DNA of 64,000 nucleotides from Callorhinus ursinus. Its lineage: Eukaryota; Chordata; Mammalia; Carnivora; Otariidae. The position numbers and the translations under genes were made by a program. The stretch spans positions 3,542,028 through 3,606,027 of the forward strand of contig NW_020312788.1 in assembly GCF_003265705.1 (NCBI RefSeq). Reading direction: 5' to 3'. Positions 11,480-20,744 of this stretch are shown in pieces. How positions within the stretch are numbered: position 1 is the stretch's first letter; each line of letters begins with the position of its first letter. The notes under the pieces were generated by a model. It was given only the letters and a program-made list of their open reading frames with translations. It did not search any database and had not been told where the DNA came from.

Positions 11480-12404
11480 TCTTAAAAAAAACTTCAGAAA
11501 AAATTCAAGCATATACACAAATAGAAGAATCATGTAATGAAACCCCATCTTCTTAACTCAACTTCAAACTGGGTATCAATATTCTGACATTCTTATTCCA
11601 TGTAATGGATTCATTAGCATATAACTTCAAGCACTGGGCTCTTAGTTATGACCAACTTTAAATGTGTAGGTGAGGTAACTATGAAAATATGACTTTTTTC
11701 ATTATTGTGCAGGATGCCCCCAAGGAGTCTTCTGGACTTTGCTCAACGCTTCCTGGGATAAGGAAGGATTAAAGGATTTTGTTCAAAACAAATAGTCTCC
11801 CATCAGTTGAATCACTCTTTTAAGCAGACTTTTTAAAAACTGAAGAATAATATAAATACAGAAAAATATGCAAGTTGAAGTTACACAGCTGAATTGGTGA
11901 ATACTCCAAGTGAATATGCCCGTGTAACTGTCACCCATTTCAAGAAATGCCCTATAACTTGGATACTTCCCTTGTGCTCTCCTAGGCATTATCTCCCCCA
12001 ACTTTTACCTCCTACTACAGATCAGTTTTGTTTGTTTTTGAGTTCATGCATACATATATTATTCATTCTTTTGTGCTTCCTCAATGTGAACAACACTGTT
12101 CAAGACAAGCACCCATACTGTTTTATGATTACATATTCTTCTACAGTATAAATATACCATAATTTATCTACTCTGTTATTGATGGATATTTGAGTTGTTT
12201 CTACTTTTTAATAATATTATATATAATGCTGTTATAACTTTTTACATCTGTCTTTTGGAACTATTCGTTGCTATTGGGTAAAAATCTAGGAGTAGAATTA
12301 TTGGGTCATACTGATGAATATTCAGTTTTGATAGATTTGGCAAAAACAGGCTTTTGAAAATGGATACACAAATTATATTCCCACCAGTAGTAAGTGTACA
12401 ATTT
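11480..12404 (-). mobile_element. Ancient LINE-1 3' part, antisense (first segment)
   Basis: The plus strand reads as reverse-complemented L1. It runs through 'gtgtaactgtcacccatttc' (11922), a 'ttgatggatatttgagttgt' segment (12179) and an 'aaatctaggagtagaattat' segment (12282), then a degraded 'ttcccaccagta'. Order and spacing match the L1M ORF2 end and 3' UTR in reverse. All frames are decayed. A SINE splits it at 12405, and it resumes at 12595. Confidence 0.7.
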
Positions 12405-12594
12405 AAAAAAATATGTATTTTATTTATTTATTTGTCAGGGAGAAAGAGCACAAGCAGGGGGAGCAGCAGAGGGAGAGGGAGAAGCAGACTCCCCGCTGAG
12501 CATGGAGCCCAATGCGGGACTCGATCCCAGGAGTCTGGGATCATGATCTGAGCAGGAGGCAGACGCCCAACCGACTGAGCCATCCAGGCGTCCT
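12405..12594 (-). mobile_element. CAN SINE, antisense, inside ancient L1
   Basis: The tail 'tattttatttatttatttgt' is followed by the SINE body and a head ending 'gagccatccaggcgtcc'. The target duplication is gtaagtgtacaattt (12390-12404) against gtaagtgtgcagttt (12595-12609), with two mismatches, consistent with moderate age. Confidence 0.94.
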
Positions 12595-12870
12595 GTAAGT
12601 GTGCAGTTTGTTCCAAATCCTCAGGTTTGTCATTTTTTTTCAAATTTAGGCACATTCTGATAGGTGTGTACTTGTATCTAATTTGAACTTAATTTGCAAT
12701 TACTCAGTGACCAAGGAAGCAATGAGATGAGCATGTTCGTCTATGTTTAGTAACCATTTGGATAGCCTCTTTTGTAAAGTGCATAGTCAAACTGGTTGCC
12801 CATGTTTAAAGGAGTTTTCTATTGTTTTTGTTTAATTGATTTATAGGACCTACTAAGATATTTAGGACAA
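12595..12870 (-). mobile_element. Ancient LINE-1, antisense (second segment)
   Basis: Continuation of the L1 interrupted by the SINE. 'taatttgcaattactcagtg' near 12690 and 'taaccatttggatagcctct' near 12750 correspond in reverse to the L1 region just upstream of the first segment. The 5' limit is uncertain. Confidence 0.6.
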
Positions 12871-13639
12871 GACTTCTCTGTCCATTCTGATTAGGGGCCC
12901 TGAACTCCAATTTCAGTTTGCTTACAGACATGACACTACCAAGAGTTGTGCTCAGCCTTTGAGTTAGTTAATGGCAAATTCCTCAGTGGAACAAGGGATC
13001 ATGTCTCGCTTCCCTTTCCCAGGAAATCCTGGCATCATTGTGACTCTTAATTCTAATTGTCATCTCTCTACCCTTATGAAGCTGCTGAAAGCTCCAGGTC
13101 ACCACATTCTGCTTGGCCTCTCAGCCCACGTCACTTAAGGAATGGCAAATGTTTTGGGCTGAAAGGCAGAATAAAATTCCAAGTTCACTTGAATGCATTA
13201 TCCTTTTCTGTAGTATCTTACAGATCTTGGTTGCTCTCCAATACCTCAGACAGTTTGGTATTTTTTTTTTAATCATTATTTTGCTATTGTAACTCTTTTT
13301 AGAGCGATGGTTAGTTTGATATAAGCTGTTCTGTCATGTCTGGGAGCTGACTCTACATGCAGAATTCATAATCTGGATTTGTTTTTTAAATTTAAGCAGA
13401 ATTTTCTGTGTAAAAATTTCTGGCAAGGGTGGGGGGATGCAGAAAATCCATGATTTTTTATCATTCTTACAAACATATGATGTAAAAAAAAATCTATTAA
13501 TGCTGTAATTTCTAGGATCCCAAAAGAGGCTTAAAAATATTGGAGATTGGCAGGAGGTAGAAAAAATAAGAATCCACTATTGTGGATATTTAAAGTGACT
13601 CATCAAGTTCCTACAAATTACATATAAATGATCCATATT
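12871..13639. other. Non-coding stretch, nothing recognised
   Basis: Slightly less AT-rich than average. A 71-codon plus-strand frame at 13057-13272 shows no known domain, and no flanking splice or promoter structure is evident. Confidence 0.4.
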
Positions 13640-14113
13640 ATAGGGGTAGAAAGATTTCCTTTCATTTATTCTAGGTTCTTTGGCTGGTCCAATAATTAAA
13701 TTGATTAAGACAGATTAACAAAAGAAAAGCAAGCAAATGTTGTAAAAATGGGAGCCCCCCCCAAAATATGAGATGCCGAGAGCAGCCAGATGATTGGAGC
13801 TTATGTAACATCCTGAGCCAAGGAAAGGAGTGGAAGTCTGGGGATCCAAAAAGGAGGAAGGCCATTCACAGGAAGGCAGAGGAGGGGTTTGGCAGACAAA
13901 AGTGTCCTGTTATGCCAGTAAGTTTCTGAGGCAAAAAAAGTATCTCTAGTAAGAGCTTTCCTCTCAGGACAGGCCCCCTTTCCAGTGTAAGTTTAGGCAG
14001 GCGGGTGGTGGGAAAGGGGTGGGTAAGGAGTGTTTTTTCCTGAATCTGCCGAGTTTTGAAAATATTTAGATCAAAAGAGCCATATTTTGGGGTAACAAAA
14101 TCTACTCCCCTTC
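13640..14113 (-). mobile_element. Solo LTR of an endogenous retrovirus, antisense
   Basis: Read on the minus strand, this begins TGAAGGGGAGTAG and shares a 'taccccaaaatatggc' motif with the LTRs to its right. It has a TATA-like 'ttacataagctcc' near 13800 and ends with a U5-like 'cttttgttaatctgtctt' near 13715-13698 and 'agccaaagaacctagaa'. The layout parallels the LTRs at 14119 and 20167 but the sequence differs, so it is a related subfamily. No retroviral genes are attached. Its 5' end lies only about 5 bp from the start of the next LTR. Confidence 0.65.
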
Positions 14114-14118
14114 AAAAC

Positions 14119-14645
14119 TAAAGGAGTTCAGAGTATGCCACCCCAAAATATGGCACTCTGACATAAGGGTTCCTATGAGCTGAATGCAACTGTCAAGAAG
14201 CACACACACACACAAACTTGCTGCCCTCCCTCTGTTCACCAGGCACAACAGGATGACTCTTCATCACCAGAGACAACTCTAGACTCAGCCTACAGATGGC
14301 ACCAGAATAATCAACATAACAAAACTTACTGACTAGCTGTTATCTTCCTTTAGTTTCCTCACATATTTACCTTCTCACAGTTTGCCACCCCTAAGAACCA
14401 AAACCCATTTTCCTTTGTCTCATCACTTTTCTAAAAAAAATGTATGGTTCTTTGTTCCTACACTATAGAAGCTCCAAGTTCTGACCACACTTTTGAGATA
14501 CTCATCACTGAGTTCCCCCACATGCATGTGTGATACACATGTTAATAGACTATGCTTGTTTTTCTCTTGTTAAGCTGACTTTCATCACCTTATTCTGAAG
14601 CCCCAGCTATTGAACCTAAGAGAGTACAGGAATTTTTTCCTCGCA
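14119..14645 (+). mobile_element. 5' LTR of a decayed endogenous retrovirus
   Basis: This segment pairs in the same orientation with 20167-20744. Shared blocks in the same order include ccaccccaaaatatg, a (CA)n run, 'tatcttcctttagtttcc', 'cctttgtct(c/t)atcact', 'ctcatcact' and 'gtttttctcttgttaa'. It ends 'tttttcctcgca', against 'ttttcctcccctaca' in the partner. The TATA box is eroded (cactatagaagc at 14461) and the polyadenylation signal is degraded (gttaatagac). The expected TG start is mutated. Divergence between the two LTRs is substantial, so the provirus is old. Confidence 0.75.
14201..14214 (+). repeat. Short (CA)n in the 5' LTR
   Basis: About seven CA units at the position homologous to the long (AC)n of the 3' LTR. 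Confidence 0.9.
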
Positions 14646-14651
14646 TAGTTT

Positions 14652-14669
14652 TGGCAACCCAGATGAGAT
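14652..14669 (+). other. Primer-binding-like site (tRNA-Arg type)
   Basis: The sequence 'tggcaacccagatgagat' begins seven bases after the 5' LTR end. It resembles the TGGCGACC-type binding site complementary to the 3' end of tRNA-Arg used by several ERV1 groups, with several mismatches. The position supports it more than the sequence does. Confidence 0.5.
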
Positions 14670-16459
14670 ACCTGGAATATTCCACTTACCCCAGAGGCTA
14701 CAGTAAATCTTAGGACAACTGACCAAGCAAGTAAAAGGTAAGAATTCTTACCCAAATCAGCCTTTCTGATTTCTGTTTGTAGCGTCCAGGCAAGAAAGGA
14801 TGGTAAAAATTTCCCCTTTCCAAATTAATTTTAACAGGAAAAAACATTCGTGTGAACTACTTCTTTGGGTATGTGGCATTTTGGCCATTTGCTATTGATC
14901 ATTTCTCTCTCAGGTAGCCACAATTTCCCTTTGTCGCTGCCTTTTGTGTCATTTGTCATAAGGGGGAGAACCATAGGGTAAAACACAAGCATAAATCCTG
15001 TAAGCCTGTTGTTTGAGCTGGCCTCACTGCCTGGTCAGTTTACAGTTCTCACTAGACCAGAGTCTGTTTGGATGACAAACTTTGCTGTGGGTCACCAATT
15101 AAAAAAAACAGAAGAAATTCTCTCTCTGTCTTGTTTTGTGTCTTGAGAATTTGGCTTGAATCCAGTGAAAGTGTACTCTCCCTGATTCTTCTGCTTCCTG
15201 GGAGATATGGGTTCTCGGGCCTGCATCTGCAGATGGCCATCTGTCAAGATGAGGACCTGAGACATGTTCCTACGGTCTGTGCCAGCTCTCAGGGGAATTT
15301 GTGCAAATAAGGGGGTCTCAGCCCATAAGGACTTTTATCACCTTTTCTCTTCATTGCCTTGTCATGCCTAAACAGCCTACCAAGTATCACAGATTAATGG
15401 CTCTGTGATTGAGGCATCTAATTTTTGTGGGAGACTGAAGTTTTCTTACTGTCGGAAAGAGTGAAGTCTTTGCTTTCTTTTACCATCTTTGGAAGTGACA
15501 TTTTTGGGTCATGGGGGCCTACATCATCTGCCTCCACTCCAGGGATGCCTCTTGCATCCATGTAATTACTCTAAGCCTGGAAAGTTGCCTCTGGATCATT
15601 CCATGAAAAGGCTTTCTGGTCTGTGTTGCAATTAGAATGAGTATACCCTTGGTGATCCTATGTGTTGAAGGCCTGACAATGGATCTTCAGTTTGGAAAAA
15701 TATCTTTGGAAAATATCTAAAAGGATTTTTAGAGAGCTCTCATCAGAAACAAATCTCCTATTGGAAGATCATATTAAACATAAGGGGAAAAAAGAGATTC
15801 TGGGAAGAAACAGGAGAGTTCATTTCCTGGCCCTTAACAAGAGTAAAAAGTAGAATTCAGATTTAGAACAAAAAAAGCGAGCATTGCAAAAGGCACTCAG
15901 GCAGTTGTGAGACAAACAAATACTGACAGCCAGGAAATAGCTTTAGCAAAGGTCCTGGGAACACACAGTAAGCCTATGTTTATTGTCTCTCATTCTATAA
16001 CCAGACTCCAACAACTTCAGGTCTTCTCATACAAAACTCTTGGCAAATATATCTTGGATCTCCCACCCCAAAGAATTCACTGGACTGTCTTCACTTACGG
16101 AAAAGAAAAACTTCAAAATTAATTGCCCTAGATTTCTGATAATAAGAAAATATGCCCCTGAACTCCTTCTTCTTATGACTTTTTGTTTAAAACATTACTA
16201 GTTTAATAAGAATCTGTTCTCCTTGTGACAGGACACCATTGAAAACATGGGTTATATTACCAAGGTTTTGACTGGAATTTCATATTTAAGAATGATGTGC
16301 ATAGAATCAGATATGACCAGACAGATTTAATAAAGTAAGATTTACTTTACAGAGCCAGTGCTTACATGGTTTCTTGAAAAAACTGGTCTGGTACCTGACT
16401 TACAGGGTTCCCAGACTTACAGGTGGGAAAGATCACTTCCTAGCAGGCCCAGGAATCTT
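14670..16459 (+). mobile_element. ERV internal region, 5' part (leader and decayed interior)
   Basis: Non-LTR sequence between the primer-binding-like site and the inserted L1. Short frames at 15068-15310 (80 codons) and 15907-16122 (71 codons) show no retroviral motif. The region is assigned to the provirus by location only. Confidence 0.5.
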
Positions 16460-18177
16460 TTTTTTTTTAATAATTTTTTATTGTTATGTTAATCACTATA
16501 CATTACATCATTAGTTTTTGATGTAGTGTTCCATGATTCATTGTTTGTGCATAACACCCAGTGCTCCACGCAGAATGTGCCCTCTTTAATACCCATCACC
16601 AGGCTAACCCATCCCTCACCCCCCTCTCCTCTAGAACCTTCAGTTTGTTTTTCAGAGTCCATCGTCTCTAATGGTTCGTCTCCCCCTCCGACTTACTCCC
16701 CTTCATTCTTCCCCTCCTGCTATCTTCTTCTTCTTTTTTTTTCTTAACATATATTGCATTATTTGTTTCAGAAGTACAGATCTGTGATTCAACAGTCTTG
16801 CACAATTCACAGTGCTCACCATAGCACATACCCTCCCCAATGTCTATCACCCAGCCACCCCATCCCTCCCACCCCCCACCACTCCAGCAACCCTCAGTTT
16901 GTTTCCTGAGATTAAGAATTCCTCATATCCCGTGAGGTCATATGATACATGTCTTTCTCTGACTGACTTATTTCACTCAGCATAACACCTTCCAGTTCCA
17001 TCCACGTCATTGCAAATGGCAAGATCTCTTTCCTTTTGATGGCTGCATAATATTCCATTGTGTATATATACCACTTCTTCTTTATCCATTCATCTGTCGA
17101 TGGACATCTTGGCTCTTTCCACAGTTTGGCTACTGTGGACATTACTGCTATAAACATCAGAGTGCACATAATCTTCGGATCCCTACATTTGTATCTTTGG
17201 GATAAATACCTAGTAGTGCAATTGCTGGATTGTATGGTAGCTCTATTTTCAACTGTTTGAGGAACCTCCATACTGTTTTCCAGAGGGGTTGCACCAGCTT
17301 GCATTCCCACCAACAGTGTAGGAGGGTTCCCCTTTCTCTGCATCCCCGCCAACATCTGTCGTTTCCTGACTTGTTCATTTTAGCCATTCTGACTGGTGTG
17401 AGGTGGTATCTCATTGAGGTTTTGATTTGGATTTCCCTGATGCCGAGCGATGTTGAGCACTTTTTCATGTGCCTGTTGGCCATTTGGATGTCTTCTTTGG
17501 AAAAATGTCTGTTCATGTCTTCTGCCCATTTCTTGATTGGATTAGTTGTTCTTTGGGTGTTGATTGATAAGTTTTTTATAGATTTTGGATACTAGCCCTT
17601 TATCTGATATGTCATTTGCAAATATTTTCTCCCATTCTGTCGGTTGTCTTTTGGTTTTGTGGACTGTTTCTTTTGCTGTGCAAAAGCTTTTTATCTTGAT
17701 GAAATCCCAATAGTTCATTTTTGCCATTGCTTCCCTTGCCTTTGGCGATGTTTCTAGGAAGAGGTGCTGCGGCTGAGGTCGAAGAGGTTGCTGCTTGTAT
17801 TCTCCTTTAGGATTTTGATGGACTCCTGTCTCACGTTTAGGTCTTTCAACCATTTGGAGTCTCTTTTTGTGTGTGGTGTAAGGAAATGGTCCAGTTTCAT
17901 TCTTCTGCGTGTGGCTGTCCAATTTTCCCAACACCATTTGTTGAAGAGACAGTCTTCTTTCCATTGGACATTCTTTCCTGCTTTGTCAAAGATGAGTTGA
18001 CCATAGAGTTGAGGGTCCATTTCTGGGCTCTCTATTCTGTTGCATTGATCTATGTGTCTGTTTTTGTGCCAGTACCATACTGTCTTGATGATGACAGCTT
18101 TGTAATAGAGCTGGAAGTCCGGAATTATGATGCCACCAGCTTTGCTTTTCTTTTTCAATATTCTTCTGGCTATTCGT
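16460..18177 (-). mobile_element. 5'-truncated LINE-1, antisense, inside the ERV
   Basis: A T-rich end (16460-16475), then the reverse complement of the same 3' UTR as the full-length L1 (for example 'acatcattagtttttgatgt'), then the C-terminal third of ORF2. The target duplication is caggcccaggaatctt (16444-16459) against caggtccaggaatctt (18178-18193), with one mismatch. The insert is about 1.72 kb, and its 5' end falls where the full-length L1 reads near 9440. A C-rich tract at 16851-16880 mirrors the G-run of the other copy. Confidence 0.95.
16912..18177 (-). pseudogene. L1 ORF2 C-terminal fragment, frameshifted
   Basis: Minus-strand frames at 17754-18158, 17542-17964, 17157-17516 and 16912-17355 together cover the L1 ORF2 C-terminus, from [16 protein letters not shown] to EISQSEKDMYH. 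They end at a stop at 16912-16914, which is the likely natural ORF2 terminus. The frame changes at least three times, and the endonuclease and RT catalytic regions are absent through 5' truncation. The fragment cannot make a functional protein. Confidence 0.9.
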
Positions 18178-18346
18178 CAGGTCCAGGAATCTTAACATAT
18201 TTCGGGGACCTCAGGAAGAGAGAAATTTGCTGAATTTATAGGTATTAAAGGAAAAGTCTGATGGCTACTTCTTAGCTTGACTTTCCAGCCTCAAGAGGCT
18301 TTTAAAAGCCTACTCTGAGATTCCCTACTAAAAGTTCCAGTAAAAG
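18178..18346 (+). mobile_element. ERV internal region, fragment between two L1s
   Basis: Short piece of host-element sequence left between the two L1 insertions. It begins with the L1 target duplication and contains 'ccagcctcaagaggctttta'. No coding feature is visible. Confidence 0.5.
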
Positions 18347-18963
18347 AAAATAGTATGGAGGTTCCTCAAAAAATTAAAAATAGAACTACCCTATGATCCA
18401 GTATTCACACTATTGGGTATTTACCCAAAGAATACAAAAACACTTATTTGAAAGGATATGTGCCCCCCTATGTTTATTGCAGCATTATTTACAATAGCCA
18501 AATTATGGAAGCAGCCATAAGTGTCCATTGACAGATGAATGGATAAAGAATATTCAGTCATAAAAAAGAATAAAATCTTACCATTTGCAACAACATGGAT
18601 GAAGCTAGAGAGTAGAATGCTAAGGGAAATAAGTCAGTCAGAGAAAGACAAATACCATATAATTTCATTCATGTGTGGAATTTAAGAAACAAAAGAAATG
18701 AACAAAGGAAAAAAAAAAGTAGAGACAAAGCTAGAAACAGACCCTTTACTATAGAGAACAAACAGATGATTACCAGAGGTGAGGTATGTAGGGAGATGGG
18801 TGAAATAGGTGATGGGGATTAAAGAGTACTTATGATGAGCACTGAGTAATGTATAGAATTGCTGAATCACTATATTGTACAACTGAAACTAATATAACAC
18901 TGTATGTTAACTATTTTGGAATTAAAATTAAAGACCTAGTAAAAAATATTTATAAAAAAAAAT
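18347..18963 (+). mobile_element. Older LINE-1 3' fragment, sense
   Basis: Starts in the ORF2 C-terminus ('tatggaggttcctcaaaaaa') and reads through a degraded version of the same region as the other L1s ('acaatagccaaattatggaa', 'ggaaataagtcagtcagaga'). The 3' UTR differs ('tattgtacaactgaaactaa' near 18875) and is followed by an A-rich tail. A likely target duplication is ttccagtaaaag (18335-18346) against ttccaataaag (18964-18974). Several stops interrupt the frame. The distinct 3' UTR marks an older carnivore L1 subfamily. Confidence 0.85.
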
Positions 18964-19024
18964 TTCCAATAAAGCAAACTTAGAAAAAAAAGAGCTTATA
19001 TGGCCAATCATTATTCTTGCTGCA

Positions 19025-19217
19025 CTTTTTTTTTTATTAAAGATTTTATTTATTTGAGAGCGAGCATGTGAGAGAGCACAAGCAAGGGGGAGGAGCAGAG
19101 GAAGAAGCAGACTCCACGCTTAGCAGGAAGCCAGATGTGGGGCTCAATTCCAGGATTCTGGGATCATGACCTGAGCCAAAGGCAGACACCCAACCAACTG
19201 AGCCACCTAGGTGCCCC
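19025..19217 (-). mobile_element. CAN SINE, antisense, inside the ERV
   Basis: T-run, 'aaagattttatttatttgag', SINE body, head ending 'gagccacctaggtgccccc'. A cttgctgca duplication occurs at 19016-19024 and 19218-19226. Confidence 0.94.
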
Positions 19218-19226
19218 CTTGCTGCA

Positions 19227-20151
19227 GTTCTGTAAATAACCAGGCCAAGTTTAATGAGACGAAGCTCACACAGTACATAAAGTAGTCTTACTTTGGTTAT
19301 CTTGGAGAGAAATAGGGGGCTGGTTGTAGGGAAAAATTCTATGTTTCAGTGAAAAATTATAACCTATCTTTATATATACTCAGAATATATATGTGTGTGT
19401 GTGTGTGTGTGTGTATGTATATATTTTCTTTGAACTATTTTATCTCTTTGTAAATTGGATCTTACATCTTTGTGCATTTTGTCAGTAATTAAGGTTTCCC
19501 ATTTATCTTTTACCCTTTTGGCTTGGTGTCACTGAGAACTAAAACCCAACTGCTTAAATCCTTATCTAAAAAAGCCCTGCAAGCTGAAGATGGATGCTTT
19601 CATGCTCTGCTCTGAAAAATAACCATGACTGTGACGTTGATGTATATGCCATCAGCAGAGACACTCAAACTGCTAAACAGGAAATTCATCCGACTGCCAC
19701 TGTTTGTTCTCACTCTATCATCTAAGGGTGTTTTAAGCCCAACATCTAGAAATCTTGATTCACTGACCTCTGGATTCAAAATGTGGGTTTATAGTTTGTT
19801 CTAACCATGAAACTTTGTTTTTTTTGTTGTTGTTGTTTTCACAGAAATCCCCCTTATTAAATGCCTGAATGCTCACACCATACAGAGGCCTCATTAGGTG
19901 GGTGCCCTCTTCCCAACTGCACCATTGCCTCCAGGAACGAGACACAACTGTTTATCTGGACTGACCTATTGTTCCCAGGACTGAGAGACTGATTCAGTAA
20001 GATATGGAGCAATGTACTTAGATTTGTTCTTTTCTGCTTTTTCCAATATATGTTTTTCTCCTCCTTTACAGATCTCTTATCTTACAACTTCTAACTCAGA
20101 TCTCCCTCCCTAGCTACCAACATGATTTTTAATAGACAAAGCTTCTTAAAT
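19227..20151 (+). mobile_element. ERV internal region, 3' part
   Basis: Sequence between the SINE and the polypurine-like tract. It contains a (TG)n run at about 19392-19414 and no frame longer than about 60 codons. The position where env would lie holds nothing recognisable. Confidence 0.45.
19392..19414 (+). repeat. (TG)n microsatellite
   Basis: About 11 uninterrupted TG units flanked by TA-rich repeats. Confidence 0.95.
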
Positions 20152-20166
20152 TTTCAAATGGGGGAG
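20152..20166 (+). other. Polypurine-like tract next to the 3' LTR
   Basis: 'caaatgggggag' ends directly before the TG start of the 3' LTR, the position where a retrovirus primes plus-strand DNA. The tract is short and imperfect. Confidence 0.5.
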
Positions 20167-20247
20167 TGAAAGAGTTTGAAGTACGCCACCCCAAAATATG
20201 CCAGTCTGATGTAAGGATTATTTTGAGTTAAAGGCAAATGAAAAGCA

Positions 20248-20293
<46 letters not shown>

Positions 20294-20744
20294 TATAACC
20301 CTCCCCCCCACACACACACTCTCTCTCTGTCCTCTCCCTCTCTATCAGAAAGGGAAGGGTGATTCTTAATCATGGGAGAAAACTCTAGGCTCTCGTCAAC
20401 CCAGAGATAGCACTGAGAGGAATCTCTATGAGAAACCTTACTAAAACAATCCTTATCTTCCTTTAGTTTCCCCATACATTTATCTTCCCACGGTTTGCCA
20501 CTGCTAAGACCCTAAACCCCCTTTCCTTTGTCTTATCACTTCTCTAAAAATTTATTCTTCGTTTAGATGTTATATAAGCCCCAAGATCTAACCACCCCGT
20601 TGCGTTACTCATCACTTAATTCTTCCACTGCACATGTTAAGAAGATTCGGTTTTTCTCTTGTTAATTTTGTTTTTATCAGTCTAATTTCCAGAACTTCAG
20701 TTGGAGAATCTCGTAGGGTAGAGGGAGAATTTTCCTCCCCTACA
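20167..20744 (+). mobile_element. 3' LTR of the decayed endogenous retrovirus
   Basis: Begins TGAAAGAGTTTGAAG and ends CCCCTACA, so it retains the TG...CA rule. A good TATA box (tatataagcc, 20571-20580) is present, while the polyadenylation signal is degraded (gttaagaag). It aligns block by block with the LTR at 14119-14645. The main length difference is an expanded (AC)n and an added pyrimidine-rich stretch near 20295-20345. Confidence 0.78.
20249..20289 (+). repeat. (AC)n microsatellite in the 3' LTR
   Basis: About 20 AC units at the site where the 5' LTR has only about seven. Confidence 0.97.

Larger units (their letters stand above)
14119..20744 (+). mobile_element. Decayed endogenous retrovirus with nested insertions
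   Basis: Two related LTRs in direct orientation enclose about 5.5 kb, of which roughly 2.5 kb is later insertions (L1 at 16460-18177, L1 at 18347-18963, SINE at 19025-19217). The remaining 3 kb of internal sequence starts with a primer-binding-like site and ends in a purine tract next to the 3' LTR. I could not recognise gag, pol or env coding sequence, and no frame exceeds about 80 codons. It may be a non-autonomous ERV1-type element or one that lost its genes. No convincing 4-6 bp target duplication was found. Confidence 0.7.

Noticed and set aside
14519..14530. Perfect 12-bp palindrome cacatgcatgtg in the 5' LTR as a regulatory site
   Set aside because: Absent from the matching position of the 3' LTR, so it most likely arose by chance in the decaying copy.
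20218..20475. 85-codon minus frame with a Val-Cys run
   Set aside because: Derived from the (AC)n microsatellite inside the 3' LTR.
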